Below are positions 1-14,300 of a stretch of DNA of 64,000 nt, piece by piece (position 1 is the stretch's first letter; each line of letters begins with the position of its first letter). This DNA is from Archilochus colubris (taxonomy: Eukaryota > Chordata > Aves > Apodiformes > Trochilidae), in NCBI GenBank assembly GCA_023079485.1, contig CM041083.1:142552052-142616051 (forward strand), written 5' to 3'. Position numbers and translations under genes: made by a program. Below the pieces are notes generated by a model, which was not told the DNA's origin, made no database searches, and saw only the letters and a program-made list of their open reading frames with translations.

Positions 1-881
1 GTAAAGAACATATAAAACTTGAGATATGGAATAAGTTTACTTCTCAGACAGAACTGTTCCTCAAAAGTAAAATCTTAATCATTCTAAAAATCACCATATT
101 ACCTAGAAAGCTTGCTTTTATTACTGCACCTACTAATATATTTAAGACTTAGCATTATCTACAAAAGCATACACAACCAGCAATAAAAATGTATATGGAA
201 GTGCATGTATCCAAATAAATATTTATGCTAATCAGGAGAGGATAAAGGTAAAAAAGAAAAAAAATTTGTTTTAGTGTACCTAAAAAAGCTTTCTAGCTCC
301 AAAAATTGTGCTCAAGCCCACTGCAAAGTACTAATCATTCTGCAGAGCATTAATTTCAAATGCTAAGCATTAGTTTCAAATGCTACTTAAATTTTACCTC
401 AGCCACAGCTTCAAAGTCAACATCTATACACTGCGAGAACTAAGCATATACAATTCATTTTTTACTAACCCCAGAAAAAAATGGGACGAAAAAAATCTGC
501 ACAATGAAATACTAAGTTCCTTTTTTGGACATGAACTGTACAATTTCTGAAGCTTTCCAAATCTGTCTGATTTTAGAAAGTAACACAGCAAGTTATCCTC
601 AAATGAATTCTTTACTAAGAAAGACACAGAATTTAGTATCTTTACATAAACTTCTAGTAGTAGCAAACAAAGATACAATTTAAAAAGGGGTTAACACTGC
701 CTATACTTTTATAACCACATAAGAAAACATAAGGCTGTCACAAATTTCTTCCTGCCCAGCAAAACAACAACTCATCTCTCACATATTCATTCTAAGTCAC
801 TTCCAATTTGCTTTGTAGGCTCTGAATCTTATATATAACACCACACAGTAATAATCTTAGCTGCCACTGAAAAAAAGACAT

Positions 882-973
882 TCAGTGGTGTGTGTGAATA
901 TGTACACACATATGTGTATATGTATATATACACACATATATGTGTGTATATATATATTCAAACACACCACTGA
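882..973. repeat. Imperfect 92-bp palindrome of TG/TA composition
   Basis: The stretch starts TCAGTGGTGTGT and ends ACACACCACTGA, with TG/CA and TA runs between that also pair. The two arms can fold into a long hairpin. It could be a microsatellite that became self-complementary or a small MITE-like element; the unique outer 12 bases favour more than simple slippage. Confidence 0.7.
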
Positions 974-984
974 TTGTCCTTTAC

Positions 985-1007
985 ATATATATATATATAT
1001 ATATATA
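985..1007. repeat. (AT)n microsatellite
   Basis: About eleven AT dinucleotides just downstream of the 882-973 palindrome. Confidence 0.9.
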
Positions 1008-4000
1008 ATTTAGTTTTATGGCTTAAGGAAGTTCACACTCCTGGACCTAGATGCCAAATAAAAGTTGTTGTAATGAAACTACTAGAGAAAATTTGATTGG
1101 GACACTGAAGTTGAGATGCCTCAGTACTTGCCAATGCAACAGGTTACACTTGTTTGTTTAGCTGAAACAAAGCAATTGCATAAGCACATTCCAGTACCAA
1201 AAAAAAGAGAGAGGCACCCCAATGGAAAACTCATCTAGAAACATACTGCAAGGAAGATTCAGCCCAGTAAAACTCACCTCTCATTCTGATATACAAAGAT
1301 AAGAATCATGTAAACTATGCTCCTAATATAAATCAGAAATACAGCTGGGGAAATCCAGGCCAAAATGCATGGGGATTATTATGCATAGAGTACAAAAACA
1401 CACAGGACCCAGGAAAAAAAAAACCACCACCATGAAATACACACTTGGAGATAAACACAGAGGAGCTCTGCTATAAAGAATAAGCACTTTGTGATACAAA
1501 TGGTAAAAATTCAGTTTTGTCTTGTAAGTGCAGAAACAGCAATACACTGCCAGCATACCTGATAAACAAGGACATATTAAAAAAAGTCACATGTTCTAGG
1601 ACAAACACACCCACAAATTAGAAAGAATTTTTTCACGGAAAGGACACAAACACCACACATTCTAGAAAAAAACACAAGAAATACGTGAAGGATATCCTAC
1701 TAACTTTTCTTTCTAGAAATAAGAACTGAAAACACCAGTTTGTCCTTCTCCCAAGAGTCCAATTCCTAAGAATGAAAGAACCAACATTTGAATGAGGAAT
1801 AAATTTGACCCAAGTACTTCACTTGTCTTGAAAGCACAATAATGTCCACCTGCCTTGATGATGGGCTTGCTGTACCAGGTAACAATGACCCATTCAGATG
1901 ACCCCAGACTAGATGCTCCGTTAAGTACAAATTACATTAATTTCCTAAATTTGCTGATGAGTTACACTTAAGCTTCTGTGCTCTACTAACCCAGGTTACT
2001 GTACCATAACAGTAACCTAGTCAAACCTCAAATACGTGCACTGACAGAACTCCTTCAACAAGAAACCAACAAAAAGTTTCTCAAGAGTCACCAAGTATTT
2101 TTCTTCCTGAAAGTGTCATCTGCCCCTATAACAAAAAGAACCACATACTTCTGGTGCTTATCAGCACAGTTATTATAAAAAATTGCAATGTGTCAGCAAC
2201 CTTCTGCTAAAAGGGTTGCTGCTTTCGTAGCATTTGTTATACACCAGATGACAAACTCATTCAGCAGCAGCAGGTGTGAGTGGATTAGAAGCCTCAAAGG
2301 TCACAGGAACTGGGTACAGTGCAACAACTTAAAAGGCTGGCCCAAATTTTAGAAAGAAAAGCAAACTAGCAACAGCAAAATCCACGTAACTAACAGGAGA
2401 CTTTCCCAGAAGAAACAGGGTCCAAAAGAAAAGCCACTTTAGGCCCCACATCACCCTCCCCTTCCCCCAAGAACAATGCTTAAAATCTCATGCAGAATTG
2501 TGCCTCAGAGTAGATGCTTACACCTCATGGAATCATTTTCTTCTTGTATGAACAGTTCATTAAAATCAATGTAGCCGGAGAGAGCCTGTGAAGTCAGTTG
2601 TGTTTTTTTTTCCTAAGAGACAGAAGCTGGTAATTAGTTTCAATTAGTCTGTTAATAACTTGCAATTACAAAAAAAGAAAAAAAAAAAGGCAGATTTTGG
2701 TCTTAAAAAAATCAGCTGTAGCTGACCAGTATCAACTGGTCACCTTTGCAAGACTATAATCACCCTTAGGTGTGAACAACTGCAAGTCATGGGAGTGGCT
2801 GGTCACTGGGTAGCTGCAATTTTTTTTCTTTTTTCAAATCATAGTAATAAACCATGGGTTTGGAAAATCACTCCATCCCACAGCTTCTACTACTTCAGAT
2901 GCTGTTCAGCACCCATCCTTCCAACAAACTCATCCAGCAGCACAGAGAACAGAAGCCTTCTCAAGTTTTAGAGGATGTGGTCTGAAAACTAGGTAAGGTT
3001 CATAGGCAGATAATCAACTCCTCCTCCATAATGTTATAAACAGATGTTATATTTCCAAGCAACTTTACTACATTGGAATCTGCAAACTGTTTCCCATCTT
3101 AAAGTATAAACATATATCCTGGCTCCACCATTTTCATACATCTACAATTTCTTCCTGATTTTTCCTTTTTCCCCATAATAAATTAGAAAGAAACAAGTTA
3201 AGAAAAAGTCTTAACAAAACAATTATGTAAAAAAATTACATAAACACCAGACCAACATTTGATGCTAACTGAAAGCATTGAGAACACCAGATCACAGTCA
3301 TGGCAGAAAGCAAAATGACAGGGCAGTAACACTGATAGTCACTTAAGACTATCCAGTCTGCCCTGCCTGGCTAGGGTCTGAAAGCAGAAAATATTCAGAA
3401 CCAAATAATCTCCATGCGAGGTTTTAAAACTGCTGTTTGCCAAATGCTTAACTCAGTAGTGACACACACAATTTTTTTAAGGCTCAGAATAAAACAGTTC
3501 CTAAGGCAGAGCGAGTTGACATGTCCAGGAAACTTGCAACTAGGCTTCAAGCATGAGGGAGATGTCTCCCTTTTAAATACCTGAATTTTAAATTTATTTT
3601 CTAAAATAAACAAGTACACATTACCTGAACTGTGACCATCTGCATACTCTTACCTAAAAACACAGGAAGGATGGCTTGCCATAAGTGATTTCAAATGCCT
3701 TCTGTCTAGATAAATGTTGTGCCAACATTTCTCAATTTATTCCTGAAGTATGGGCTTAGTTTCAAAAGCCACACTGTACGAAGGTGTGGATATAATGAAG
3801 CAAAAAGCTTAATTTACATCATAAAAAACTGGGGGGGGAGAAGAGTAGAAAAACAAATTTCTGTGGGTCCAAAACAGCTGGTGTTACCTTCAATCCCCCT
3901 CTCTATTTGTGAAACAGGGAAAATAGTAACCAAATACCAGTTTAAGTCACTACCATCAAATCAAAGTATCACAAACACATAGTAAGATCACCAAGACAGA

Positions 4001-5470
4001 TTTTTTTGCTTTGAAAGAGCAGTATTCATAAAAATAGACACACCCAGAGCGTGTCAGAGAAGAAGAGCTGGAGGTGGGGGAAAGGAGTCATCTTACTGCA
4101 AAAGATTTTGTACGACATGAGGTTAGCATCTGTCCTCTTAAAATAGCCTGCTGGCTGTTTTACTACACTACCACGTGCTCTAACCACAACTTAAATGCTA
4201 TCACATGCTCACGTTTCATCTGGAACAAATGCATACAGCCAAGTGATCAGATGATGCACAGATTCAGCATCAATGGAGGACAAACTACAGACAAAGCAGA
4301 AGCCACAAAAGCAGCCCCACTGACCTCAAACACACTGTTTCACTTACTGCTTATGAGCATGCTCAGGAGTCTCATTTTGGTGTGGACACATACTTTTAAA
4401 AAATAAACGTATTAACAGAAGAAACAGGAAAATGCTTGTAACATTAAATATGTTTTAGTAGCTGAAGGAGAAAGACCAAAGTGGAATTGATTATTTTGAG
4501 ATTTCTGGCATGGGTCAGAATTTGACCAAGCATGATTAGACAGCTGAGGTAAAAAGTGGGAGAGGGAAAAAAATAAACTTACAAATGCAAGGAAGAAAAA
4601 AAACCAAAATAAAAGTGGAACATTACATCCTTCTGGTAACACTGCTAACAAGGCATTTATCAGAAATTATCCACTGCTTCCTGAATATACTTTGGAAAGC
4701 GCAAAACAAAGAAGAATAAAGGCTTAATCAATTTCCATATACCCTGCTGAAGCTTTCATTTAGAATCACCAACTGGAAAAAAAGTGCTTCCCAAGTAGTT
4801 GGCAGAAATGCACAAGCCCCCAAAACTGCATGCACACCTCCTGAGCTACAGCATCTCCCAAGGGAGCCCTTTTGAATTCATAGCTTACCATTTTCATTTC
4901 AGCCAGTACAAATATTCTTAAAAAGGAGCCAAGGGCTGGACTTCTTTCTCTCTCCAAGGCACCTGCAATAATGGGATCCAGCACCCTCCACCATTTATAA
5001 AACCCATTTTAAAAGAGCAGGCACTGGATTTTATCGAGGAGGTAGGGACCAGCCTCATCACCACCTGCTCTGGTGACAGCCTCTCCTGTCAAGACCACCC
5101 TGGCAGAGCAGCTGGAGAGCCCAGCATCTTTGGGCAAGGAAAACAGAAAACCAAAGCCAACTCAATGCAGCAGCCTCCAACTTCACAACATTCAATGCTG
5201 CCAGGCCAGCAGCCAAGTCATCCCTGGGAAGGGTGAGGCAGACAGGCACCCACGGGCCAGACACGTGGCACAGGTCAAGGTACACTTTGTGTGATTCTAC
5301 ACCATTCCTGCACAGAATCTGCAAGCCCACAAAGGGCAAGCTTTCAAGAGGAATATCACCCACACTCCCTTCTCCCACATCACCTCATACTCCTTTCACT
5401 CAGGGGATCGCTAATCCCTACAGCAATCTCCTTCTGGCAGCTGAACTGGCAGAAAGTTAATAAAGGAAGA

Positions 5471-5885
5471 ATCAAGAGAATCACAGAACAGTGGGTGTTG
5501 GAAGGCACCTCTGGGGATCAGAGTCCAACTCCCCTGCCACAGCAGGGCCACCTAGGGCAGGTCACACAGAAACACATCCAGACAAGCCTTGGAAGTCCCT
5601 AGAGAAGACAACTCTACAACCTCTCTGGGCAGCCAATTCCCGTGCTTTGTCACCATTTTAGTAAGAAATTTTTCCTCGTATTGGGATGTAACTTCCAGTG
5701 TTCCACTTTGTGCCTGTTGCCCCTCAGCCTACCACAGGGCAGCACTAAAGAGAGACCTCTTGCTTGACACCCATCCTTCAGATATTTGTAAATATTAATT
5801 AGACCCCTCAATCTTCCCCAGACTAAACAGCTCCAGGTGTTTCAGCCTTTCCTCATAAAGCAGGTGTTCCAGTCCCTTGCTCACT
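5471..5885 (-). mobile_element. CR1 LINE, 3' end fragment
   Basis: Reverse complement of a CR1 tail: it begins with a degraded AATCACAGAACAGTG end, then the typical antisense strings for 'GTTGGAAGGCACCTCTGGGGATC', 'CTGGGCAGCCAATTCC' and 'AGCTCCAGGTGTTTCAG'. No intact reverse-transcriptase frame. The divergence of the 3' end suggests an older copy. Confidence 0.88.
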
Positions 5886-7740
5886 CTCTTAAGAAGCAGG
5901 AAATTTCTTGGAAAGTTCATGAGATAAACCAGCTCAGTAATAGACAAGATTAGCACCTGAGCCAATGTCTGGGAGAGAAAGGCCTTGGGTGTCAAGGCAC
6001 CTGAGGTCCCCAAAAACATAATTTAGATATTTTCCAACAGGGCACAAAACCAAAAAAATGTTCCTCACCCCAGCCATCCAGCATTATGCTTTGTTCATAA
6101 ATAGCTTCCTATAAGAAATTCAAATTTGTAAGGTATGAGAACATCTAAAAATTTCCACATTCTAAATATTAACAAAATATAACAAGTAGTAAAAGGTTAC
6201 AAGCAGCAAAAATTAAATCCACACCAATTCGGCTTATTCATAGTAATGCCTGGGGACACAATCTAAAAGAAATAAAGATTATTTGCCCAAGAAACTAGCT
6301 ATTGCAAGAATTTCATAGTTCTGATTCATCAGCTGATAGGCTGTATGATGGGCTTGGGTAGCCAAGCTGACAAGGGCAAATAGAGGTGTTCCTATGAGCA
6401 GCCAGGCCCAACAATCTTGGGCCAAAGAATCCTATCTCCATGGTCCAGGATTCTTCTGGCTTCATGCCATCACTTTCTCCAGTGTAAACACCCTAACTTC
6501 AATTACCTTTCCATAACACTCCCACCTCCAGAACACGAAGTCCTAAATCCAGCCTCTCACTTGTAACACATATTACCTCACCAGTGCTGCCTGGGCCCTG
6601 AGCTGACATCCTAACACAGAAAGCAGGTCCTGGGTTTCCACAGCAGACCCTGAACAGAGCATTTGACTACCATCTGATCAGTGGAACCCATACAGGGATA
6701 TCCTGTTCCTATCTTGTATCCTGCTGGCAGCCAGCCAATGCCAAGGAGTCCATGCCCGTGGTAGGTGATGCCCTGTCAGGAATGTGTCGGTCTGCAAGCA
6801 CCAGAGCTCGGGACCCTCTGGCTCAAGTATGCTACCATGTGCTTTTAAAACAGTTCAGTGACTGGCAAAGAGTGAGTGCATGTGCCTCAGACAGGCACAC
6901 AGAACCTGCAGCAGAACTCAGGAGGTAACAGCTGCTCCTCTTGACAAGAACTTCTGGCAGAGGGCCACGCAGTATTGGAAGCAGCACCTAGGGATTCCAC
7001 CTCTGGAATGAGAAAATTGATGATAGCCTATCCAGCCCCAAAACCTTCATCTAAGAGTTGCCAGTAAGGAAGAATACAGAAAGGCAAATATTACATAGTA
7101 ATACTTCATGAAGATGTTCTTCCAACAGTTTGTTTCAGACTACTTGCACTTAAAAGCCTTCAATGGATTTTTTACACTTCTCTAGTCACTTCCAATTTCA
7201 ACTTCTACAAAAACCCACAACAGTTATTTGCACAGCTCACTGTGAAGAATGACTTACTGTTGTTGGTTATGACCTTGCCATTTACTTGCATTTTCTGAGT
7301 AGCCCTTAGCTCCTGTGCAAGGACAAACAAAACAACCTTCCTCCTTTCTCCATGCCACTCATTACTGAGACCCTACCAACCTCAGACATTCATCTCTTCT
7401 GCTGACAGGAGAGTCAATACATGTACCTGTAACTCAGATGGAGTTCATTCCCTCATTTTCTTTTAATAACTTCTGTTAAAGTCTTTAAGTGGCAAACTAT
7501 TCCATTTCCTCTAAATACAGCATTTCTCATGGGCATTGCTATAAATATAATTTGTCTCAATGCTACAACTCACAGAACAGTCAGAGAGAGTGACAAAGCA
7601 CAATATCTTTGTGATTTGCCAGAACTACATGATACCCACTAGATCAAAGAACTCAAGATACTAAATTCTACTTATATTGAAATTCTAACTATAGCATACA
7701 GCATAGTACTATATAGCATGCCATAGTACTTGGCACAGCC
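5886..7740. other. Intron 2 segment, no gene seen
   Basis: Non-coding DNA. From about 6.35 to 7.04 kb it is more GC-rich than its surroundings, but it shows no frame, repeat end or splice context I can name. Confidence 0.5.
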
Positions 7741-7794
7741 TCAATAGCAGAGGACAGGAAAGCAGCAAACATGAACCAAGACTTTAAACATCAA

Positions 7795-8300
7795 GGAAGG
7801 AAAGAAGGAAAAAGAGAACTACAAGCCAGTAAGGCATATGTCTGATATATTGATAAAAGCTATAATGAAGAACAGAACTGAAATAGAAAACAAGTAACAC
7901 TGCTTTGGCAGATGAAAGTAATCTTTCCAGGATCTATGTTCCTTGAAGCACCTGGCCACAAACACAGGGTAGTCAATATACCCATATCTGAATATTCTTT
8001 GAAAATACACCTCAGAGGTTGGTTCAACAAAAGCAGTGTCAGCTAGACCCTCCTCTTGAGGATTCAGAAGTGTTCAAGACAAAAAAACCAGCAGTATGCA
8101 AACTACTTGTTTTCATAAAGAAAGGAATATCAAGTGTCCCGTAGGGCTCTGACTTAGGACCCACACTATTCAACCTACATGTGATTTCATAGAAGGCATG
8201 AAGAGTGTACTTTGTTGAGGATACAAAATTATTCAAGGAAGTTGAAGCAAGCAGCCACCATATGAGCTTGTGAATGACCTAATTTAAGCAGCAGGAGAAA
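7795..8300 (+). mobile_element. Ancient CR1-like remnant
   Basis: Plus-strand traces of the CR1 reverse-transcriptase region: 'GAGAACTACAAGCCAGT' (CR1: GGAACTACAGGCCAGT) and 'CTGACTTAGGACCCACAC...TTCAACCTA' followed by a degraded 'gatgacaccaaact'-type segment. Frame broken throughout. Much more diverged than the other copies. Confidence 0.5.
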
Positions 8301-11300
8301 GCCAGTGGTAACAAATGCAAAAACTACCCTTGATAAAAATAATAAAACCCCCAAACCTTGTCATTATATTTGCATAAAAATGAATTTTAAATTAGCTATT
8401 CCCACTGACAAGCAAAAAGACAGTCAACTAATAACTTCAGATTTAAAAAAAAATACATCACTAAAGTCATGAAGTACAATACTGGAAAAGGCTGGAAATA
8501 GTACTGGAAAATTAAAAAAACAGAGGTAATAAACAGATGGCTTTTACTATTCCAACAGTATCTCTAACTTAAAAACAGCTCTGGACAACCACAATACCAT
8601 TAAACAAGAAAGGATACAGAAATACATGCTGTTTCGCATGCAATACAGCACTGGTTTGCATCCAAGGAAATAGTAAATAAACTAAAAGTCTTTATCTTGG
8701 AAAGAGAATATGGGTTGTAGCAAAGGTATACTAGTGCTGTACAAAGTCACGTAAGCCATACAGAAGATCCGTGACACAGGAACAAAGTCATCCTCTGCCA
8801 CCAACTGCAGCAGCTGAGCAAACAAAAGGAAGTTTTTATAAAATGCAGTTATCCCTGGATCTTACTAACATAGAATGCTATGAAGGTAAAAAAACCTAAA
8901 TATAGCTTTGGAAGGCTATTAAAAAATAAAGCCATAGAAAGGGAAGCATTGAGCTATTAAATATACAGTGATACAGAAACCATCCCTGACTCCTCAAAGA
9001 AGCTCCTCAACTACAGACTGTCAGAAGCTTGGAAGATTTAACAGATCTTAACAGGAACCATGCATATTTTCCCACAGTTTTTACACCCTTTTTTTCTCCT
9101 AGGCACCTATTACAGACCCTTATTTCAGAGGATAACAAGGTAAACATGCCTTTGATCTGAACCTGCATCATCATCATCCTTGGTACTCCTACATTTATAA
9201 TCTCCAAAGCCAAGCTACACAAAAAAGTTTGCTATGCTAACTTACTCACTACAGAAAACTTCTTGGTAAAACACTGCTACAGCAACAATAATGAGGCTTT
9301 ATCCCCCAAATTGTCAAAACCATCCATCAGACTGTTTTGCAGTTAATACAGGATTTTAAAGCTGACTTCAGCAATTAAATAATCACACTGAAAGATGCAG
9401 AAACATTACAATGACAAAAATTACCCACCAGAAATTTAAGAAAACATTTTTCCTAGGTCAGTGCAATTGCACCCTGTTACCCAAGGGATGCTGACAATGT
9501 CTCCCACAGATACACCCCACAGACCTCCCCTTAATGCCACAGGGTAAAATCAAAGGGGTGAGCTAGTTGATTGACAGAAAGTTACCCAACCTTACTTTTC
9601 CACACTATCACAGTCTGCAGATTTGACACCTGGGAAGTGGCAGGACTGTAACACTGTGGACTATCAAGATTTCCCTTCATGAGGGCCACTCACAGCTACA
9701 GCAGATGTGCAACAAACTGTATTCATCACTAAAAATGCAAACACAGTAATACTAGAGATGCCACTAAAAAAAAAAAATCATGACACACCACTTCTAACCT
9801 AGCTAGCAAGTACATCTAGGTTTAAATGACTGCAAGGATACTAACAAGAAGAAACAGCTCTATGTATCACTATACCAGTATACTAGATTCATGGCACAGA
9901 ACAACAATAACATTATTATAAAAAATTCATGTGGCATATTATATACCAGGGGGAGGGGGATGTTCCCCCCCAAGTTAATCTCTCCCATTTAAAAACCACG
10001 GAAATCAACCTCAGCCTAGAAGAACAAGTTCTGGATTATTATACTGACCCATCTTCAGAGCTGATACTGTGGAGCTGAGCCAGTTGATACTAATGAGACT
10101 TTTTCAGGAGGCTCACAATTTTCAGACATGAAGTAAAGCATGCTGAGTTAAGGAAGAGGATTCAAATGTAACTGAAATCCCCACAGGGAAGCACTTGAAA
10201 CTGAAATAGTAATTTACATAACACTTTAAGAAGAAAGAATAACAACCAAATCACATGGAGCTACAGTATTCTCAGAACAAGCAGAAATTACAGCACACAA
10301 CTTTTCAGATAGTGACCTCCACTACCCAACACCACCCAAAAAAACTCCCACCAAGGTCACTGATGTGACTTGCATCACCCTTAAGAGCTCCCCCTTTTAG
10401 GTGTGAAATCAGAGTAGATAAATTGTTCCTACCAGAGTCCTACTGCACTGGACATACAACTTCTACATGAGATGAAGTCCCTAAAACACACATTTATACT
10501 AACACAGAAAATGTCAATGAAGCATCAAATTTCCAGCTGAACTAAAGAAATACAGAAGTAAGAGGTTGTGCATTAAAAGCAGTAACTAGTACAGTGATCA
10601 TAAAGATCCAGCCTCAGAGTTCAATTCACATGAAAACCCCATCAAGGTGTTCTGCACATGGCTATAGCAGGTATCACATTAAGCCATGCCAGAGGCAACG
10701 CCCCTCTCATTTCCCTTGCATCTTAAAGCAAACGCACATAATTCTCCTTACACCTAGCTTAGCTTCAAAAGAGGAGAGAGCTTTAGTGTGTGTCTAACCA
10801 CACCCAAAAGTAGAGCCCAGGACCTAAAAATAAGAAGTTACCAGGTACCACAGGCTATCATGTATTGAAAAACCTACTGCAGAAAGCTTTTGAACTCAAA
10901 TAAAAGCAAAGGTTTTCCCTTTCAGTGAGAATGGGAAACAGTGAAGTGCTCTACAGCCACCAAGCTGTCACTGAGAGCTGTTTGTGCACTGCAGAATTGC
11001 TCTTGGGGCAGGGGTCAATGGCCAAGGCTTTCAATCTGGATTAGGACTGCAACAAGGCAGAGACAGGCGACACAGAAAGCAATTACAGCAAGACTTTGTT
11101 CTTAGGAAACAAAATATCAAAAGCTATTGATACCCATTAAAAAGTATCAGAGCTTCCATGTGCAATACCAGCTTTGTCCCCTGTACCTAGAAGAGTGATG
11201 GTAAAGCTTATTTTCTGTACTGCGTTTTACACAACACTGGCTGATTCAAATCCCTCCTGGAGGATCCTGCAAGGTGTATCCTCCTCTTTCCCAATCAACA

Positions 11301-14300
11301 AATGTTTGCAAACTCTGATTTCCAAAGTCCCACTGTTTCCTCTGAGGCATCAGATGCTGGAAGCAGGAAAAAACAAAATTATAAGAAAATATAGTGGAGA
11401 AAAATGTCTTTCTAGAAGAAGGATGAAAAATTAAGCAAATCTTTCAAACAGAATGCTCCAGAAGCAATTGTTTTAAAAAGATGCAGTTCCAACAAAATGT
11501 CTGGATTTTTAAGCAATACTGTGTTCTCCCAAAAAGCTGCAAGTGTGTTATCTTTACGGAAGTCATAACAAGAAGGTGACTTGTGTTCAGAAAAAAAAAT
11601 TTACGTCTCCTAAACATGTGAAACCCTTTCAGATGCATTGCAAGAAACATAATACAAAGTTAACAAGTTAGGACAGTACTGGAGTTCTCCAAGAGTTCAG
11701 ATCTTAGCAAACTAATCCAAGGGAATAAAACTTAACCACTTAGAAGCAACCACAGTAGACCTGAAAGTAAATATACAGATTTTAGACAAATCTGGCTCAT
11801 AAAATAACAATATAAAAGCACTTCATTTTTAAGAACAGACTGAAAATGCTTTTTATGTGCAATTAGTCTTTCAAGCCAAATTTGTTTTACACAAGCCTCT
11901 GCAAGATTGGCATGGTGTCCATTACTACACATCTGATAAAGCAATACTGTACAGCACATACACTTCATATTTAATGCCCAACAATGTAATTAGTTTTAGG
12001 GTACTTGGACAACAAATCCAGCTACAAAGACTGTGCTTAAAACACACAGCAGTAGCTTCCACAATACCTTTTACCAGCTGTAAAAGCATTCCTTCTTCAG
12101 ACCATAATCTCTAACTTCACACCATCTTTTAAAAAGGAGTTACTACAACATGTTTCACATAAAACCACAATATAAAATCTGGATCATACCAAAGCAATGC
12201 AAGTTCTGCTTCATGGCAACTCACCACTTGAAGCTCCATGATTCTACTGCTTTCCAAATAATTTAATCCACACCGTCCTAAGTAAAGCAGTTGTGGCTGT
12301 CTCCTTCCCAGTGCCACCATGTCACCCCATCTATTGGCCTATGTCTTCTGTTCACACCTCTGTCAAGTCAAGAGAGCAGGTGAGCAGCTGTGCTCCCTGC
12401 AAGATGCTCGAGCAAGAAGTTACCTGACTGCCAAATAAGCCACAGCTCACTGCCTCAACAGGCAGGCTGCATCTGCTTGCATAAATTCCCTTGGAAATAC
12501 TGTTTTAAACAGGCAGGAAAACAAAAGAGGGAAGAGTTTCATGTTGAGAAAGGAATTTTATGTCCTTCATTAACTCTCAAGAAGGGCACCTGAGGCTTAC
12601 TCTTTAGGACTACAAAGCCTCCTTATTCTACAGAAGCAAAAGAAACATACAAAGATGAGAAAGTTGTCTTAATATTAAAATCGGGATTATTTCAAACAAA
12701 CCTCAATGTACCTTACTTCAAGCATCGCCACAGTTACCTGAGGGTAGACACTGCTGTGAAAATATAATTACCTCACTGGGGTAGTTCATCTAGTGAAACC
12801 ATTAGTATTCAGTAGGCAGTGAGGACACTCCTTGATGAAACCTGCCTTGACTACAACCAGAACAAGACTCCAACTTCAGAGGAACTACAGGCAGCAATTA
12901 GGTGGAATGCAATCCAGCTTCAGGACTTCCACTAATGAAGCAAAACCACCAAGACCCTATTTGAAGTGCTGAGCACTGCAGTACATCACCCCAACTTTAA
13001 CTTAAAGCCTCTGCAAGAGACACCAGTAGATGTCTGACAGGGCTTTCTGCAGTTCAGCAACCTGCAGTACTCTCAGTGCTAACACTGCCCATTGTCAGAT
13101 CTTTTATTTTCTCTTAAGCTTTCCTAAACTTTGAACATTTGGACCAGGATTTTTCATGTAGTGCATGTGCCTCATGCTTTACTTTCTCACTATCAGTATT
13201 GTGTACAGAACTTCTCTATGCTGTCATTACCAGAAATGACACCTAAAAAAAAAAAATTTAAAAAAAAGCTTACCAGAATTAAACTTTGGGAAACCCAAAC
13301 CTTAAAACAATTCAGCACCCTTTGTATTAGAGAATTAAAGGCTCTCTACCCTTTCAATCAAAATTTCTTTCCTAAATGTACCAGAAACTGTCCTCCAGGA
13401 AAAAAAATAATTAAAAAACAAAACAAACAATTTTGACTACTTAAAGACCTTTTGACTTTATTTTATTGACTTGTTTAAACTATCTATACACGTGGCTTTG
13501 GACAGACTCAGCACGTCAGATTCACAGGGGAGCCTACTTGGAAAGCAGAGAGCAGAACACTTCCTGGAAGCCTCAACACAGTTCAGACACAGTAATGCCA
13601 AAAGAGAGATGGAGCCTCCAAGAGAAAGGAACTGCCAAGACTCAGTTTCACCTAATTTTAGGAAACTGTTTTTCAGATGTCTACATCTGTGCTTTCTCCT
13701 TTTGTATCCCCAGACCCATCCACCATAGCTCTCAGCTCCAAAACTGCACCCTCCCTTTCCCACCAATTTTTCAGCCCATCATCCCCTCTGCTGTAACAAA
13801 CTGAAGCCTATAAAGACTAAAGCTATCCCATTTTTTTTTTGCTGGGATACTTCTCTGCTGTTTCAGGGTACTGACCAGCACCAGAACTTGCCTATAGAAG
13901 GTAGCAGGAATGGAGAGAAAAATATCTTTTTGAGCAGAAATTACACCTAGTTGTCTCTGAGACATGGTAAATCAGGGCTAGACAGCTGATGCTCAGCTAG
14001 GAATGACAGGAGAAAGGAAACAGGGAGACAAATCGCTTCTGAAAACATGCAGAGGAAGATGAAGACTCAAAATCCAAGTGGGAAAACAAAGCCAACAATA
14101 GGTGGAGAATGGGAGAGGAGAAACAGAAACGGTTGTCAAGAGCTTGATGTAGAAGCCAAGTCACATCATCCCTCTGCTACCAACAAATATAAGAAAATGC
14201 AGCACTTGAGAATGTACCCATCTCTTCCCAGCTGGCATAAAGAAGAAACATGAGCTTACCAGCACCAGCAGATACCTTGATGGGTCAGATGCAGAAGCTG

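Larger units (their letters stand above)
1..5470. other. ARHGEF7 intron 2, left part, no gene seen
   Basis: AT-rich unique-looking DNA with stop codons in all frames and no exon that I recognise. It contains A/T homopolymers and a TG/TA-rich stretch near 0.9-1.0 kb. The part from about 5.03 to 5.46 kb is somewhat richer in GC but has no identifiable content. Confidence 0.6.
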
